From Epiperipatus broadwayi (lineage: Eukaryota > Onychophora > Udeonychophora > Euonychophora > Peripatidae), in assembly GCA_028023455.1 (NCBI GenBank), contig JAQFVV010006425.1:62001-126000 (forward strand): a stretch of 64,000 bases of DNA. The letters run 5' to 3'. Numbering within the stretch: position 1 is the first letter of the stretch; each line of letters begins with the position of its first letter. The notes beneath the pieces were generated by a model, which did not search any database, was not told where the DNA came from, and saw only the letters and a program-made list of their open reading frames with translations. Made by a program: the position numbers and the translations under genes. Shown here one piece after another: positions 25,587-38,100 of the stretch.

Positions 25587-25641
25587 TCCAATATCCCCAG
25601 ACTAGTTTCTGACTTGTGGCTTTGTCAGTGAGGAGCCTTGG
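25587..25641 (-). ncRNA. Type I hammerhead motif, decayed core (minus strand)
   Basis: The core is CTGACAA (G8 lost), stem II is weakened, and stem I is intact. It abuts the plus-strand hammerhead directly, forming a near-perfect inverted pair. Confidence 0.65.
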
Positions 25642-25698
25642 TCCAAGGCTCCTCACTGATGAAGGCCATAAGCCAGAAACTAGTCTGGGGATATTGGA
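25642..25698 (+). ncRNA. Type I hammerhead ribozyme, core intact
   Basis: Order: outer stem I TCCAA, internal loop GGC, inner stem I TCCTCA, core CTGATGA, A-GGC-loop-GCC-A (stem II of 3 bp with an A-A first position), GAAA, then CTAG. Then come the conserved U and the C at the cleavage position (between 25,685 and 25,686), inner stem I TGGGGA, loop TA and outer stem I TTGGA. All invariant core bases are present. Stem III is only C-G around a 2-nt loop, but CTAG is self-complementary, so an active dimer is possible. The internal loop in stem I faces loop II, as in natural fast hammerheads. Confidence 0.8.
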
Positions 25699-25720
25699 TG
25701 AGTAGGCACTAGATGGGAAT

Positions 25721-25776
25721 TCCAAGGCTTCTCACTGACAAAGCCACAAATCAGAAACAAGTCTGGGAATATTGGA
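25721..25776 (+). ncRNA. Type I hammerhead motif, decayed core
   Basis: The core reads CTGACAA, stem III reads CAAG and stem II is disrupted. It is the downstream member of a closely spaced plus-strand pair. Confidence 0.65.
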
Positions 25777-25933
25777 TGAGTAAGTACTAGGTGGGGATTT
25801 TATGCACAAGACTTCTGGCATACATTGATTACTTTAGCTTGCTGTGTGTGACAATATGTATAGTGAGGTTTTCCTGTTTAATAATGGTCATAAGCAAGCA
25901 TAAAAAATGGTGATCATGTCATATTCATTTAAA

Positions 25934-28922
25934 TCAATATATTTACTCATCTCAGAAGCACTTATTGTAAGTTTTACTAATCAATAGACAATGATCAAAA
26001 CGGTAAACTAGAAATTAGTCTGCAGAGATAAATTATAGCCCTATTATCTAGTATTCAAGAATTATTCAAACATCACAACAGATGATGTTCAAATAAAATA
26101 GAATGAATTATTATACTTACAACAACTTATTTTTTGTAATATTAAAAATTCATGATATAATTATTATTCATTAATATTTTGTCAAATTTGGATAGCTTTT
26201 TTTGACAAAAATAATCGATTAATTTTCTATACATTTCTTTAAGCATTAAGATAATTTTAAATATTTTTATGCTACATTTTTCCAAATGTAAATATTTTGT
26301 CTTGTAGCCTTTGTATTCCACATACTTTATATAGATAGCACTCTTTGGTACACTAAATTAAATTCATTTTGCAGAATTTAATTCAGTTATAGAATTGTGG
26401 ACTCTGAACCATAAAGTTCATAAACAAAGACTTGAACTATGTCAGTTCTAGGGCTTAATCTTCAGATAAGCTGCCAAACATATTTTTTATTCATTAATAA
26501 CTCGCCTACCGATTTACTAGATCTAAAATTTATTCTGAACATTTTTCTTTTATTTTGCAATTTAAATAGCTAATGATTAACCTGCTACTATATCCTTCTA
26601 ATACTGTTTCATATATGAAGTTAATTACAATCACAAATATAATAATTATTCTTAAATATGTTGTAATATTACGTAGTAATATTTAAAAAAAATAGCTTAA
26701 AATCTTTTATTATAATATTTTGATAAGATTTGTTCAGGAATAATAATTTGTGCTGGCTTGAAGCTTTAAAAACATAATATTGAGAAATATATTGTTGATT
26801 TAATATAAAAGGCTTAAAGAAATTCACATTATTAAATATATAATTTGATTTTATGTTAAGTTAAAAACACAAGTATACTTATTGAAATCAAACATTGAAA
26901 GGTTTTTCTTATATATTTTCAAATTTTAATAAAAATGTATAAGTTGGATTGTTCTATGAGATTTGTACTGTATCATATTAAATCTACTACTAATAATAAA
27001 AATAAAATTAATTCAAGAGAATATCCATTGATTGTTTATGTAATTAATTAAATGTTAGGAATCAGCCTGATCTTTTATTTATTATGGTGAATTCAATGTG
27101 AAAATTAATATAAAGCAAAAACAATTTACCGATATAGTAATACTAAAATAGATCTCGCAGTATCATCGGTATTTTTAGGACACAAAAGCATATTTTTTTT
27201 ATGTTTTTAACTCTAAAAAATAACAGTTCGTTTGCACTAAACGTAATGACAGAAAACAGAAAATTAAACAAAAAATCTTACAATATTAACATAGACTAAT
27301 AATGAACAGATTTAATAATGTTCATTTGAGTGTGTTTTCGAACATGGTAATTAATATTTAATTTTATATATTCCTTTTTTATTTTGAATATAAATGTAGT
27401 TTTAAAAAAGCACGTTTATGTTGTAATGCAATTTTTCTAAAGTAAATAACAAAATTTACTTTTTTTTTTTTTTACTTATTTAATAAAGAAAAAAAGCATA
27501 TTAGTTAAAAGGTATTCATAATGTAATTTTAATTTAGAATTTTAGATTTTACTATATTCTTAAACATTATTACTATACGTCGAAAGAAATTATATTTAAC
27601 ATTCTTCTCAGACAAAACCCATTAACGTTATGATCAATTGTAAGTACTAAAGTAAAAACAACTAACTTATTAGCAATAAAATTATAATGAATATCTGTTA
27701 GCACAAATCTTCAGTTCATATCTGCTTTTGCATGTGGTTGCTGTATATATATATATAACAGACAAATAGAGTTTTCAAATTGCTTGTTTCAGAAAATAGT
27801 TTCTCCAGGAGACTCTTGTAGAGAAATGTTAAAGAAGGCAGTAAACAACACATTTGCTAGTAACTAGGTAATGAGGGTAAGAACAGATTTCATTCTTGTT
27901 TTACTTTCTGGCTAAGAATAAATAAACACGCATTTTAACTCAATTTTGAAAGCGATCAGGTATATATCTAAAAAAAAAACAAAAAAACAGCAATCCTATT
28001 GTGTTAAGTTATTTGATCCAAATTCAAATACTAAAGTTATAGCAATATATATATATATAAGTACTCTATATATTATATATTCATTTAAAATGTTTAAACA
28101 AATTTCCAATCAAATCAGTGGTAACATACTTTTATCAAATACGACATCATCCTAAAGTAGACAATCAACTCTTTGGTGCAAGTGGTTTATAGTTATTATA
28201 GTAGCAGAAATCCATATTTATAATACTAGAAGTTTTCCATTCATTGATGATCGCTTCTTCAGCATCAAACATTCAAAACTTTAGAATATAATTTATACAC
28301 TTCCTGATATTAGCACAAGTAATAAACAAGTTTTAATAATTTCAGGTAAAAATTGTATTTTAATAGATATATTTATAAATTATTTATTATGGAGAATAGC
28401 AACTTTAAGTGTAAATGAATCCCAATATGATTTATTTAAGTGTAAGAATGACAGCTTGGATATTTAAAGATTTTCAAATTAAAGTTCAATAAAATACTTT
28501 TGACCTTTGAACACCAAATTAACTCCTGGAATGTTCAAATATCAACTAATGATTTTTTATAAAATTAAAAAATTGTAATTGAATACATCAGAACTTGAAA
28601 ATTGATAATTTTTTTTTTAATATCTTATATAAGTTTTTTAATAATATTATCTATTTCTAATTTCTACATTGTCTTTTAAGGATGTTTAAAATAAAAGAAA
28701 AATGTATTGTAACATCTTTTTTTACATATAGTATAGCATTTAGTAATAGTTCTCATGACTCTTCCTTATCAATAAGAAATAAGCACTATAATATATTACA
28801 AACGTTGTTCTCTTAGCGTAAGATTTACAAAAAAAGAGAGTTGTATTTTGTTTAAATAAATATAATTGTATGTGTGGCAGTTTTCAATAAGTAGAAGCCC
28901 CAATAATATTTAAGATTCTTAC
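25934..28922. other. AT-rich DNA, no gene supported
   Basis: A frame at 27,946-28,155 is A/T low-complexity. No repeat family was recognised. Confidence 0.5.
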
Positions 28923-29258
28923 CAATAAATAATACCACTAAACATCACATGATCACTATTTCTTATGCTAGCACATTACTGTTATTAAAACAGGCAAAAC
29001 TCTTCATACAGTAGTGCCACTCAGTGCCAACCAGAGTAATCAATAGATGCAGAGATCCTAAGATCTAGGTGTAGTGCTCTCAGATCCAAAGCTCCTCCCT
29101 GACGAAGGCCACAAGCCAGAAACTAGTCTGGGGATATTGGATGAGTAGGCACTAGATAGGAATTTTATGCACAAGCCTTCTGGCATTTCATTGATTACTC
29201 TGGTTGGCACTGAGTGGCACTACAATATGGAGAGTTTTGACTGTTTCAATAAATAATA
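28923..29258 (+). mobile_element. Hammerhead-bearing small element, copy 4: fold-back form with 12-bp duplication
   Basis: The insert 28,935-29,246 lies between CAATAAATAATA at 28,923-28,934 and 29,247-29,258. The left arm (about 28,936-29,050) is in minus orientation and the right part, from 29,051, is in plus orientation with one hammerhead. The inner arms pair with the right end, about 29,183-29,235. The right end stops at GAGTTTTGACTGTTT, the shorter terminus also used by copy 5. Confidence 0.85.
29085..29141 (+). ncRNA. Type I hammerhead ribozyme, ancestral CTGACGA core
   Basis: The core CTGACGA, stem II GGC/GCC with loop CACAA, GAAA, CTAG, U-C cleavage position (between 29,128 and 29,129), inner stem I and outer stem I TCCAA/TTGGA are all present. 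One defect is that the base before the core is C rather than A, so the first stem I pair with U is lost. This copy keeps the CpG that has become TG or CA in the other copies. Confidence 0.78.
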
Positions 29259-30787
29259 TGGAGATCAATTTAGCCTTTCGAAATATTCCAAAGTTACTGC
29301 TATAAGTTTTTTTTTCTAAATTAATTGTTGATATTTTTTTGAATGATAAATCGAATGACAGTCATAAAATACATTTTTTTTTTTTGTTTTTCAACATTTT
29401 TTTCTACAAACGTTTTAATAATTAAGATTTTTTTTCTTTTCTTGTCAGACTATATTTCAGTTTCAGCCTAAACTATCTTTTCCCCTATTGATCTCTTTTT
29501 CCTAATTTATTATCTTTTTTATCTAATTTTTTAGATATATTTGTTTCATTCCTAACCACATCATTACATTTTCTAGTTTTTGAACAAACTGATTATCAGC
29601 TGACTGTCTATGTTTTATGTCTTAATTAACAATTTAAAATATTGTTGTAATGATCAGTCATATTATTATTTCAATCTAATTTTATCAATTAAATATGTAA
29701 ATAGTGATTCTATATATATAATTTTAACATTCATATCTTTTGTTTTACTTTATATGTATTATATTATTTATTATTTTCTTTAACAATGTTTTTTTTTTCT
29801 CTCATTTTTTTATTCTTTTAAAAGCCTATCATTATTATAAGAATTTGATATTAATTTATTTTAATTATATTTCTTTTTAAAATGTCCATTACGGAATAAT
29901 TATTGTATTAAACATAGTTAATTACAATGGTATTAATATATTTATAAAATCTATATCAAACAATAGAAGTTCTTTCATTTCATTTCTTAATCTTCTTCAA
30001 CTGAAAACCATTTAAAGTCATAATTATCATCAAGTCATAGCCCAAGGATTCTCAAATTTTAATGTTAGCAAATAAAAATTTCCTCCATATTTTTTTATTT
30101 ATTATGGTTTCTCTTCTTATGAATGCTCTTAACATTTTCAAGATCAACAGTAAAGATAAACTCATATGTGTATTCCTGATTAAAAAAAATAAAAGCTGTT
30201 ATTAAATTAATAATGATTTGATAAAACAAAAATTAAGACAGCAATTTTAATAAATAGAAATAGACATAATTAAACAACAATTTGCTAATGGTAAAATTCA
30301 GGAATCTTGCAATATGACTTAATGATGTTTACTTCTTGCTATATTTCACTTTAAATTATTTTCAGGTGAAAAAGATTAAGAAATTAACTGAAAATACTTC
30401 TGTACTTTGTTATAGTTTTCATAAATATATTATTACCATTTATTCAATAATTTATAATCCTTTAAAAATATTAAATTTAAATACATGACTTGCTGATGGG
30501 AGAGTTTTTATTTCAGTTAGTATGTAAGACATGGCTTTACTTGGCATCTCAATTATTCTAGTTACAATGTCCAGCTATTAGGTCATATATAACAGTTTAA
30601 GTGATTGATCAAATGCAGTCATCTATTAATCAGGAGTATCTTGGACAATCTTTCTATTATTTTCTTTTAGTTTCAGAGTCAATCTGATTGGCAACTGCAC
30701 TTTAATACACCTTGACCAATGATTTAAATCCATTTACAAATGGAGTTTCAATCTATCAAATAATTTACACACGCACAATATATATAT
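29259..30787. other. AT-rich DNA, no gene seen
   Basis: T-rich homopolymers cluster at 29,300-29,450 and about 29,790. The left edge of the satellite array is preceded by a TA tract at about 30,779-30,787. Confidence 0.5.
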
Positions 30788-32125
30788 ATGAAAAACAAAA
30801 AACACAAGTTAAAAACTTGCATACGCTTGTATTTATGACTACAGATGGCGTTATACCAAAAACACCTTCAAGCGTTTGTTTACATAAACGTCAGAGCGAG
30901 TATTTCACTATCTCTAACTTAATTTCCACCTTCATATCATGATTTCAAGCTATTTGCTATCGTCAGTGAAGGACAGGATTAAGAAACTAGATCTAAAACA
31001 CAAACTCTGAGCGTTTAAGAAACAGTTTCTATTCAGCTTGCTAGCGTGAATCTTTTAGACACGTAATGTCTTCAAACTCAGCATCGCATGCCAGATAGCT
31101 ACATGGGTCTGATATCAGTTCAGCATCACCACATAGTAGAAGTCTCTGCAATATATATCATTGCAAGAAAAGACCTCAAAGGTACATTTATGAAAAACAA
31201 AAAACACAAGTTAAAAACTTGCATACGCTTGTATTTATGACTACAGATGGCGTTATACCAAAAACACCTTCAAGCGTTTGTTTACATAAACGTCAGAGCG
31301 AGTATTTCACTATCTCTAACTTAATTTCCACCTTCATATCATGATTTCAAGCTATTTGCTATCGTCAGTGAAGGACAGGATTAAGAAACTAGATCTAAAA
31401 CACAAACTCTGAGCGTTTAAGAAACAGTTTCTATTCAGCTTGCGAGCGTGAATCTTTTAGACACGTAATGTCTTCAAACTCAGCATCGCATGCCAGATAG
31501 CTACATGGGTCTGATATCAGTTCAGCATCACCACATAGTAGAAGTCTCTGCAATATATATCATTGCAAGAAAAGACCTCAAAGGTACATTTATGAAAAAC
31601 AAAAAACACAAGTTAAAAACTTGCATACGCTTGTATTTATGACTACAGATGGCGTTATACCAAAAACACCTTCAAGCGTTTGTTTACATAAACGTCAGAG
31701 CGAGTATTTCACTATCTCTAACTTAATTTCCACCTTCATATCATGATTTCAAGCTATTTGCTATCGTCAGTGAAGGACAGGATTAAGAAACTAGATCTAA
31801 AACACAAACTCTGAGCGTTTAAGAAACAGTTTCTATTCAGCTTGCGAGCGTGAATCTTTTAGACACGTAATGTCTTCAAACTCAGCATCGCATGCCAGAT
31901 AGCTACATGGGTCTGATATCAGTTCAGCATCACCACATAGTAGAAGTCTCTGCAATATATATCATTGCAAGAAAAGACCTCAAAGGTACATTTATGAAAA
32001 ACAAAAAACACAAGTTAAAAACTTGCATACGCTTGTATTTATGACTACAGATGGTGTTATACCAAAAACACCTTCAAGCGTTTGTTTACATAAATGTCAG
32101 AGTGAGTATTTCACTATATCTAACT
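30788..32125 (+). repeat. 400-bp satellite, left block (3.3 units; ribozyme strand is minus)
   Basis: Units begin with ATGAAAAACAAAAAACACAAG at 30,788, 31,190, 31,592 and 31,994, each 402 bp; the last is cut off at 32,125. The first three units are almost identical. The partial fourth has several changes (for example TGGTGT for TGGCGT), as expected at an array edge or an old junction. At 32,125/32,126 the array switches to the opposite orientation, joining two different phases of the unit with no spacer. Each full unit has a hammerhead on the minus strand (core complements at 30,960, 31,362 and 31,764). Confidence 0.95.
30918..30983 (-). ncRNA. Type I hammerhead ribozyme in satellite unit (representative of 3 minus-strand copies)
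   Basis: Same fold as the plus-strand copies, read on the minus strand: outer stem I CTTAAT/ATTAAG, inner stem I CCTTCA/TGAAGG, core CTGACGA, stem II AGC/GCT with loop AAATA, GAAA, palindrome TCATGA, then UA. Two further copies have core complements starting at 31,362 and 31,764. The partial unit at 31,994-32,125 stops before the ribozyme. Confidence 0.85.
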
Positions 32126-35100
32126 TTGTGGTGATGCTGAACTGATATCAGACCCATGTAGCTTTATGGCATGTGATGCTGAGTTTGAAGACATTACGTG
32201 TCTAAAAGATTCACGCTCGCAAGCTGAATAGAAACTGTTTCTTAAACGCTCAGAGTTTGTGTTTTAGATCTAGTTTCTTAATCCTGTCCTTCACTGACGA
32301 TAGCAAATAGCTTGAAATCATGATATGAAGGTGGAAATTAAGTTAGAGATAGTGAAATAATCGCTCTGACGTTTATGTAAACAAACGCTTGAAGGTGTTT
32401 TTGGTATAACGCCATCTGTAGTCATAAATACAAGCGTATGCAAGTTTTTAACTTGTGTTTTTTGTTTTTCATAAATGTACCTTTGAGGTCTTTTCTTGCA
32501 ATGATATATATTGCAGAGACTTCTACTATGTGGTGATGCTGAACTGATATCAGACCCATGTAGCTATCTGGCATGCGATGCTGAGTTTGAAGACATTACG
32601 TGTCTAAAAGATTCACGCTCGCAAGCTGAATAGAAACTGTTTCTTAAACGCTCAGAGTTTGTGTTTTAGATCTAGTTTCTTAATCCTGTCCTTCACTGAC
32701 GATAGCAAATAGCTTGAAATCATGATATGAAGGTGGAAATTAAGTTAGAGATAGTGAAAATACGCTCTGACGTTTATGTAAACAAACGCTTGAAGGTGTT
32801 TTTGGTATAACGCCATCTGTAGTCATAAATACAAGCGTATGCAAGTTTTTAACTTGTGTTTTTTGTTTTTCATAAATGTACCTTTGAGGTCTTTTCTTGC
32901 AATGATATATATTGCAGAGACTTCTACTATGTGGTGATGCTGAACTGATATCAGACCCATGTAGCTATCTGGCATGCGATGCTGAGTTTGAAGACATTAC
33001 GTGTCTAAAAGATTCACGCTCGCAAGCTGAATAGAAACTGTTTCTTAAACGCTCAGAGTTTGTGTTTTAGATCTAGTTTCTTAATCCTGTCCTTCACTGA
33101 CGATAGCAAATAGCTTGAAATCATGATATGAAGGTGGAAATTAAGTTAGAGATAGTGAAATACGCTCTGACGTTTATGTAAACAAACGCTTGAAGGTGTT
33201 TTTGGTATAACGCCATCTGTAGTCATAAATACAAGCGTATGCAAGTTTTTAACTTGTGTTTTTTGTTTTTCATAAATGTACCTTTGAGGTCTTTTCTTGC
33301 AATGATATATATTGCAGAGACTTCTACTATGTGGTGATGCTGAACTGATATCAGACCCATGTAGCTATCTGGCATGCGATGCTGAGTTTGAAGACATTAC
33401 GTGTCTAAAAGATTCACGCTCGCAAGCTGAATAGAAACTGTTTCTTAAACGCTCAGAGTTTGTGTTTTAGATCTAGTTTCTTAATCCTGTCCTTCACTGA
33501 CGATAGCAAATAGCTTGAAATCATGATATGAAGGTGGAAATTAAGTTAGAGATAGTGAAATACGCTCTGACGTTTATGTAAACAAACGCTTGAAGGTGTT
33601 TTTGGTATAACGCCATCTGTAGTCATAAATACAAGCGTATGCAAGTTTTTAACTTGTGTTTTTTGTTTTTCATAAATGTACCTTTGAGGTCTTTTCTTGC
33701 AATGATATATATTGCAGAGACTTCTACTATGTGGTGATGCTGAACTGATATCAGACCCATGTAGCTATCTGGCATGCGATGCTGAGTTTGAAGACATTAC
33801 GTGTCTAAAAGATTCACGCTCGCAAGCTGAATAGAAACTGTTTCTTAAACGCTCAGAGTTTGTGTTTTAGATCTAGTTTCTTAATCCTGTCCTTCACTGA
33901 CGATAGCAAATAGCTTGAAATCATGATATGAAGGTGGAAATTAAGTTAGAGATAGTGAAATACTCGCTCTGACGTTTATGTAAACAAACGCTTGAAGGTG
34001 TTTTTGGTATAACGCCATCTGTAGTCATAAATACAAGCGTATGCAAGTTTTTAACTTGTGTTTTTTGTTTTTCATAAATGTACCTTTGAGGTCTTTTCTT
34101 GCAATGATATATATTGCAGAGACTTCTACTATGTGGTGATGCTGAACTGATATCAGACCCATGTAGCTATCTGGCATGCGATGCTGAGTTTGAAGACATT
34201 ACGTGTCTAAAAGATTCACGCTCGCAAGCTGAATAGAAACTGTTTCTTAAACGCTCAGAGTTTGTGTTTTAGATCTAGTTTCTTAATCCTGTCCTTCACT
34301 GACGATAGCAAATAGCTTGAAATCATGATATGAAGGTGGAAATTAAGTTAGAGATAGTGAAATACTCGCTCTGACGTTTATGTAAACAAACGCTTGAAGG
34401 TGTTTTTGGTATAACGCCATCTGTAGTCATAAATACAAGCGTATGCAAGTTTTTAACTTGTGTTTTTTGTTTTTCATAAATGTACCTTTGAGGTCTTTTC
34501 TTGCAATGATATATATTGCAGAGACTTCTACTATGTGGTGATGCTGAACTGATATCAGACCCATGTAGCTATCTGGCATGCGATGCTGAGTTTGAAGACA
34601 TTACGTGTCTAAAAGATTCACGCTCGCAAGCTGAATAGAAACTGTTTCTTAAACGCTCAGAGTTTGTGTTTTAGATCTAGTTTCTTAATCCTGTCCTTCA
34701 CTGACGATAGCAAATAGCTTGAAATCATGATATGAAGGTGGAAATTAAGTTAGAGATAGTGAAATACGCTCTGACGTTTATGTAAACAAACGCTTGAAGG
34801 TGTTTTTGGTATAACGCCATCTGTAGTCATAAATACAAGCGTATGCAAGTTTTTAACTTGTGTTTTTTGTTTTTCATAAATGTACCTTTGAGGTCTTTTC
34901 TTGCAATGATATATATTGCAGAGACTTCTACTATGTGGTGATGCTGAACTGATATCAGACCCATGTAGCTATCTGGCATGCGATGCTGAGTTTGAAGACA
35001 TTACGTGTCTAAAAGATTCACGCTCGCAAGCTGAATAGAAACTGTTTCTTAAACGCTCAGAGTTTGTGTTTTAGATCTAGTTTCTTAATCCTGTCCTTCA

Positions 35101-38100
35101 CTGACGATAGCAAATAGCTTGAAATCATGATATGAAGGTGGAAATTAAGTTAGAGATAGTGAAATACTCGCTCTGACGTTTATGTAAACAAACGCTTGAA
35201 GGTGTTTTTGGTATAACGCCATCTGTAGTCATAAATACAAGCGTATGCAAGTTTTTAACTTGTGTTTTTTGTTTTTCATAAATGTACCTTTGAGGTCTTT
35301 TCTTGCAATGATATATATTGCAGAGACTTCTACTATGTGGTGATGCTGAACTGATATCAGACCCATGTAGCTATCTGGCATGCGATGCTGAGTTTGAAGA
35401 CATTACGTGTCTAAAAGATTCACGCTCGCAAGCTGAATAGAAACTGTTTCTTAAACGCTCAGAGTTTGTGTTTTAGATCTAGTTTCTTAATCCTGTCCTT
35501 CACTGACGATAGCAAATAGCTTGAAATCATGATATGAAGGTGGAAATTAAGTTAGAGATAGTGAAATACTCGCTCTGACGTTTATGTAAACAAACGCTTG
35601 AAGGTGTTTTTGGTATAACGCCATCTGTAGTCATAAATACAAGCGTATGCAAGTTTTTAACTTGTGTTTTTTGTTTTTCATAAATGTACCTTTGAGGTCT
35701 TTTCTTGCAATGATATATATTGCAGAGACTTCTACTATGTGGTGATGCTGAACTGATATCAGACCCATGTAGCTATCTGGCATGCGATGCTGAGTTTGAA
35801 GACATTACGTGTCTAAAAGATTCACGCTCGCAAGCTGAATAGAAACTGTTTCTTAAACGCTCAGAGTTTGTGTTTTAGATCTAGTTTCTTAATCCTGTCC
35901 TTCACTGACGATAGCAAATAGCTTGAAATCATGATATGAAGGTGGAAATTAAGTTAGAGATAGTGAAATACGCTCTGACGTTTATGTAAACAAACGCTTG
36001 AAGGTGTTTTTGGTATAACGCCATCTGTAGTCATAAATACAAGCGTATGCAAGTTTTTAACTTGTGTTTTTTGTTTTTCATAAATGTACCTTTGAGGTCT
36101 TTTCTTGCAATGATATATATTGCAGAGACTTCTACTATGTGGTGATGCTGAACTGATATCAGACCCATGTAGCTATCTGGCATGCGATGCTGAGTTTGAA
36201 GACATTACGTGTCTAAAAGATTCACGCTCGCAAGCTGAATAGAAACTGTTTCTTAAACGCTCAGAGTTTGTGTTTTAGATCTAGTTTCTTAATCCTGTCC
36301 TTCACTGACGATAGCAAATAGCTTGAAATCATGATATGAAGGTGGAAATTAAGTTAGAGATAGTGAAATACGCTCTGACGTTTATGTAAACAAACGCTTG
36401 AAGGTGTTTTTGGTATAACGCCATCTGTAGTCATAAATACAAGCGTATGCAAGTTTTTAACTTGTGTTTTTTGTTTTTCATAAATGTACCTTTGAGGTCT
36501 TTTCTTGCAATGATATATATTGCAGAGACTTCTACTATGTGGTGATGCTGAACTGATATCAGACCCATGTAGCTATCTGGCATGCGATGCTGAGTTTGAA
36601 GACATTACGTGTCTAAAAGATTCACGCTCGCAAGCTGAATAGAAACTGTTTCTTAAACGCTCAGAGTTTGTGTTTTAGATCTAGTTTCTTAATCCTGTCC
36701 TTCACTGACGATAGCAAATAGCTTGAAATCATGATATGAAGGTGGAAATTAAGTTAGAGATAGTGAAATACTCGCTCTGACGTTTATGTAAACAAACGCT
36801 TGAAGGTGTTTTTGGTATAACGCCATCTGTAGTCATAAATACAAGCGTATGCAAGTTTTTAACTTGTGTTTTTTGTTTTTCATAAATGTACCTTTGAGGT
36901 CTTTTCTTGCAATGATATATATTGCAGAGACTTCTACTATGTGGTGATGCTGAACTGATATCAGACCCATGTAGCTATCTGGCATGCGATGCTGAGTTTG
37001 AAGACATTACGTGTCTAAAAGATTCACGCTCGCAAGCTGAATAGAAACTGTTTCTTAAACGCTCAGAGTTTGTGTTTTAGATCTAGTTTCTTAATCCTGT
37101 CCTTCACTGACGATAGCAAATAGCTTGAAATCATGATATGAAGGTGGAAATTAAGTTAGAGATAGTGAAATACTCGCTCTGACGTTTATGTAAACAAACG
37201 CTTGAAGGTGTTTTTGGTATAACGCCATCTGTAGTCATAAATACAAGCGTATGCAAGTTTTTAACTTGTGTTTTTTGTTTTTCATAAATGTACCTTTGAG
37301 GTCTTTTCTTGCAATGATATATATTGCAGAGACTTCTACTATGTGGTGATGCTGAACTGATATCAGACCCATGTAGCTATCTGGCATGCGATGCTGAGTT
37401 TGAAGACATTACGTGTCTAAAAGATTCACGCTCGCAAGCTGAATAGAAACTGTTTCTTAAACGCTCAGAGTTTGTGTTTTAGATCTAGTTTCTTAATCCT
37501 GTCCTTCACTGACGATAGCAAATAGCTTGAAATCATGATATGAAGGTGGAAATTAAGTTAGAGATAGTGAAATACGCTCTGACGTTTATGTAAACAAACG
37601 CTTGAAGGTGTTTTTGGTATAACGCCATCTGTAGTCATAAATACAAGCGTATGCAAGTTTTTAACTTGTGTTTTTTGTTTTTCATAAATGTACCTTTGAG
37701 GTCTTTTCTTGCAATGATATATATTGCAGAGACTTCTACTATGTGGTGATGCTGAACTGATATCAGACCCATGTAGCTATCTGGCATGCGATGCTGAGTT
37801 TGAAGACATTACGTGTCTAAAAGATTCACGCTCGCAAGCTGAATAGAAACTGTTTCTTAAACGCTCAGAGTTTGTGTTTTAGATCTAGTTTCTTAATCCT
37901 GTCCTTCACTGACGATAGCAAATAGCTTGAAATCATGATATGAAGGTGGAAATTAAGTTAGAGATAGTGAAATACGCTCTGACGTTTATGTAAACAAACG
38001 CTTGAAGGTGTTTTTGGTATAACGCCATCTGTAGTCATAAATACAAGCGTATGCAAGTTTTTAACTTGTGTTTTTTTGTTTTTCATAAATGTACCTTTGA

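Larger units (their letters stand above)
25473..25933 (+). mobile_element. Hammerhead-bearing small element, copy 3: head-to-head with three ribozyme motifs, 14-bp duplication
   Basis: The insert 25,487-25,919 lies between CATATTCATTTAAA at 25,473-25,486 and 25,920-25,933. The left part (to 25,641) is in minus orientation. The sequence flips at CCTTGG/CCAAGG, and from 25,642 it is in plus orientation. The plus part carries two hammerheads only 79 bp apart, created by an internal shortcut at about 25,718. The right end stops at GGTGATCATGT, the same terminus as copies 1 and 2. The inverted left part fits twin priming or template switching during reverse transcription. Confidence 0.85.

Noticed and set aside
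25655-25715. Alternative hammerhead reading with a long stem III (CTAGT pairing with ACTAG near 25,708)
   Set aside because: The base after ACTAG is A (G in one copy), so the required U before the cleavage base is missing in all copies. The minimal stem III reading fits all constraints.
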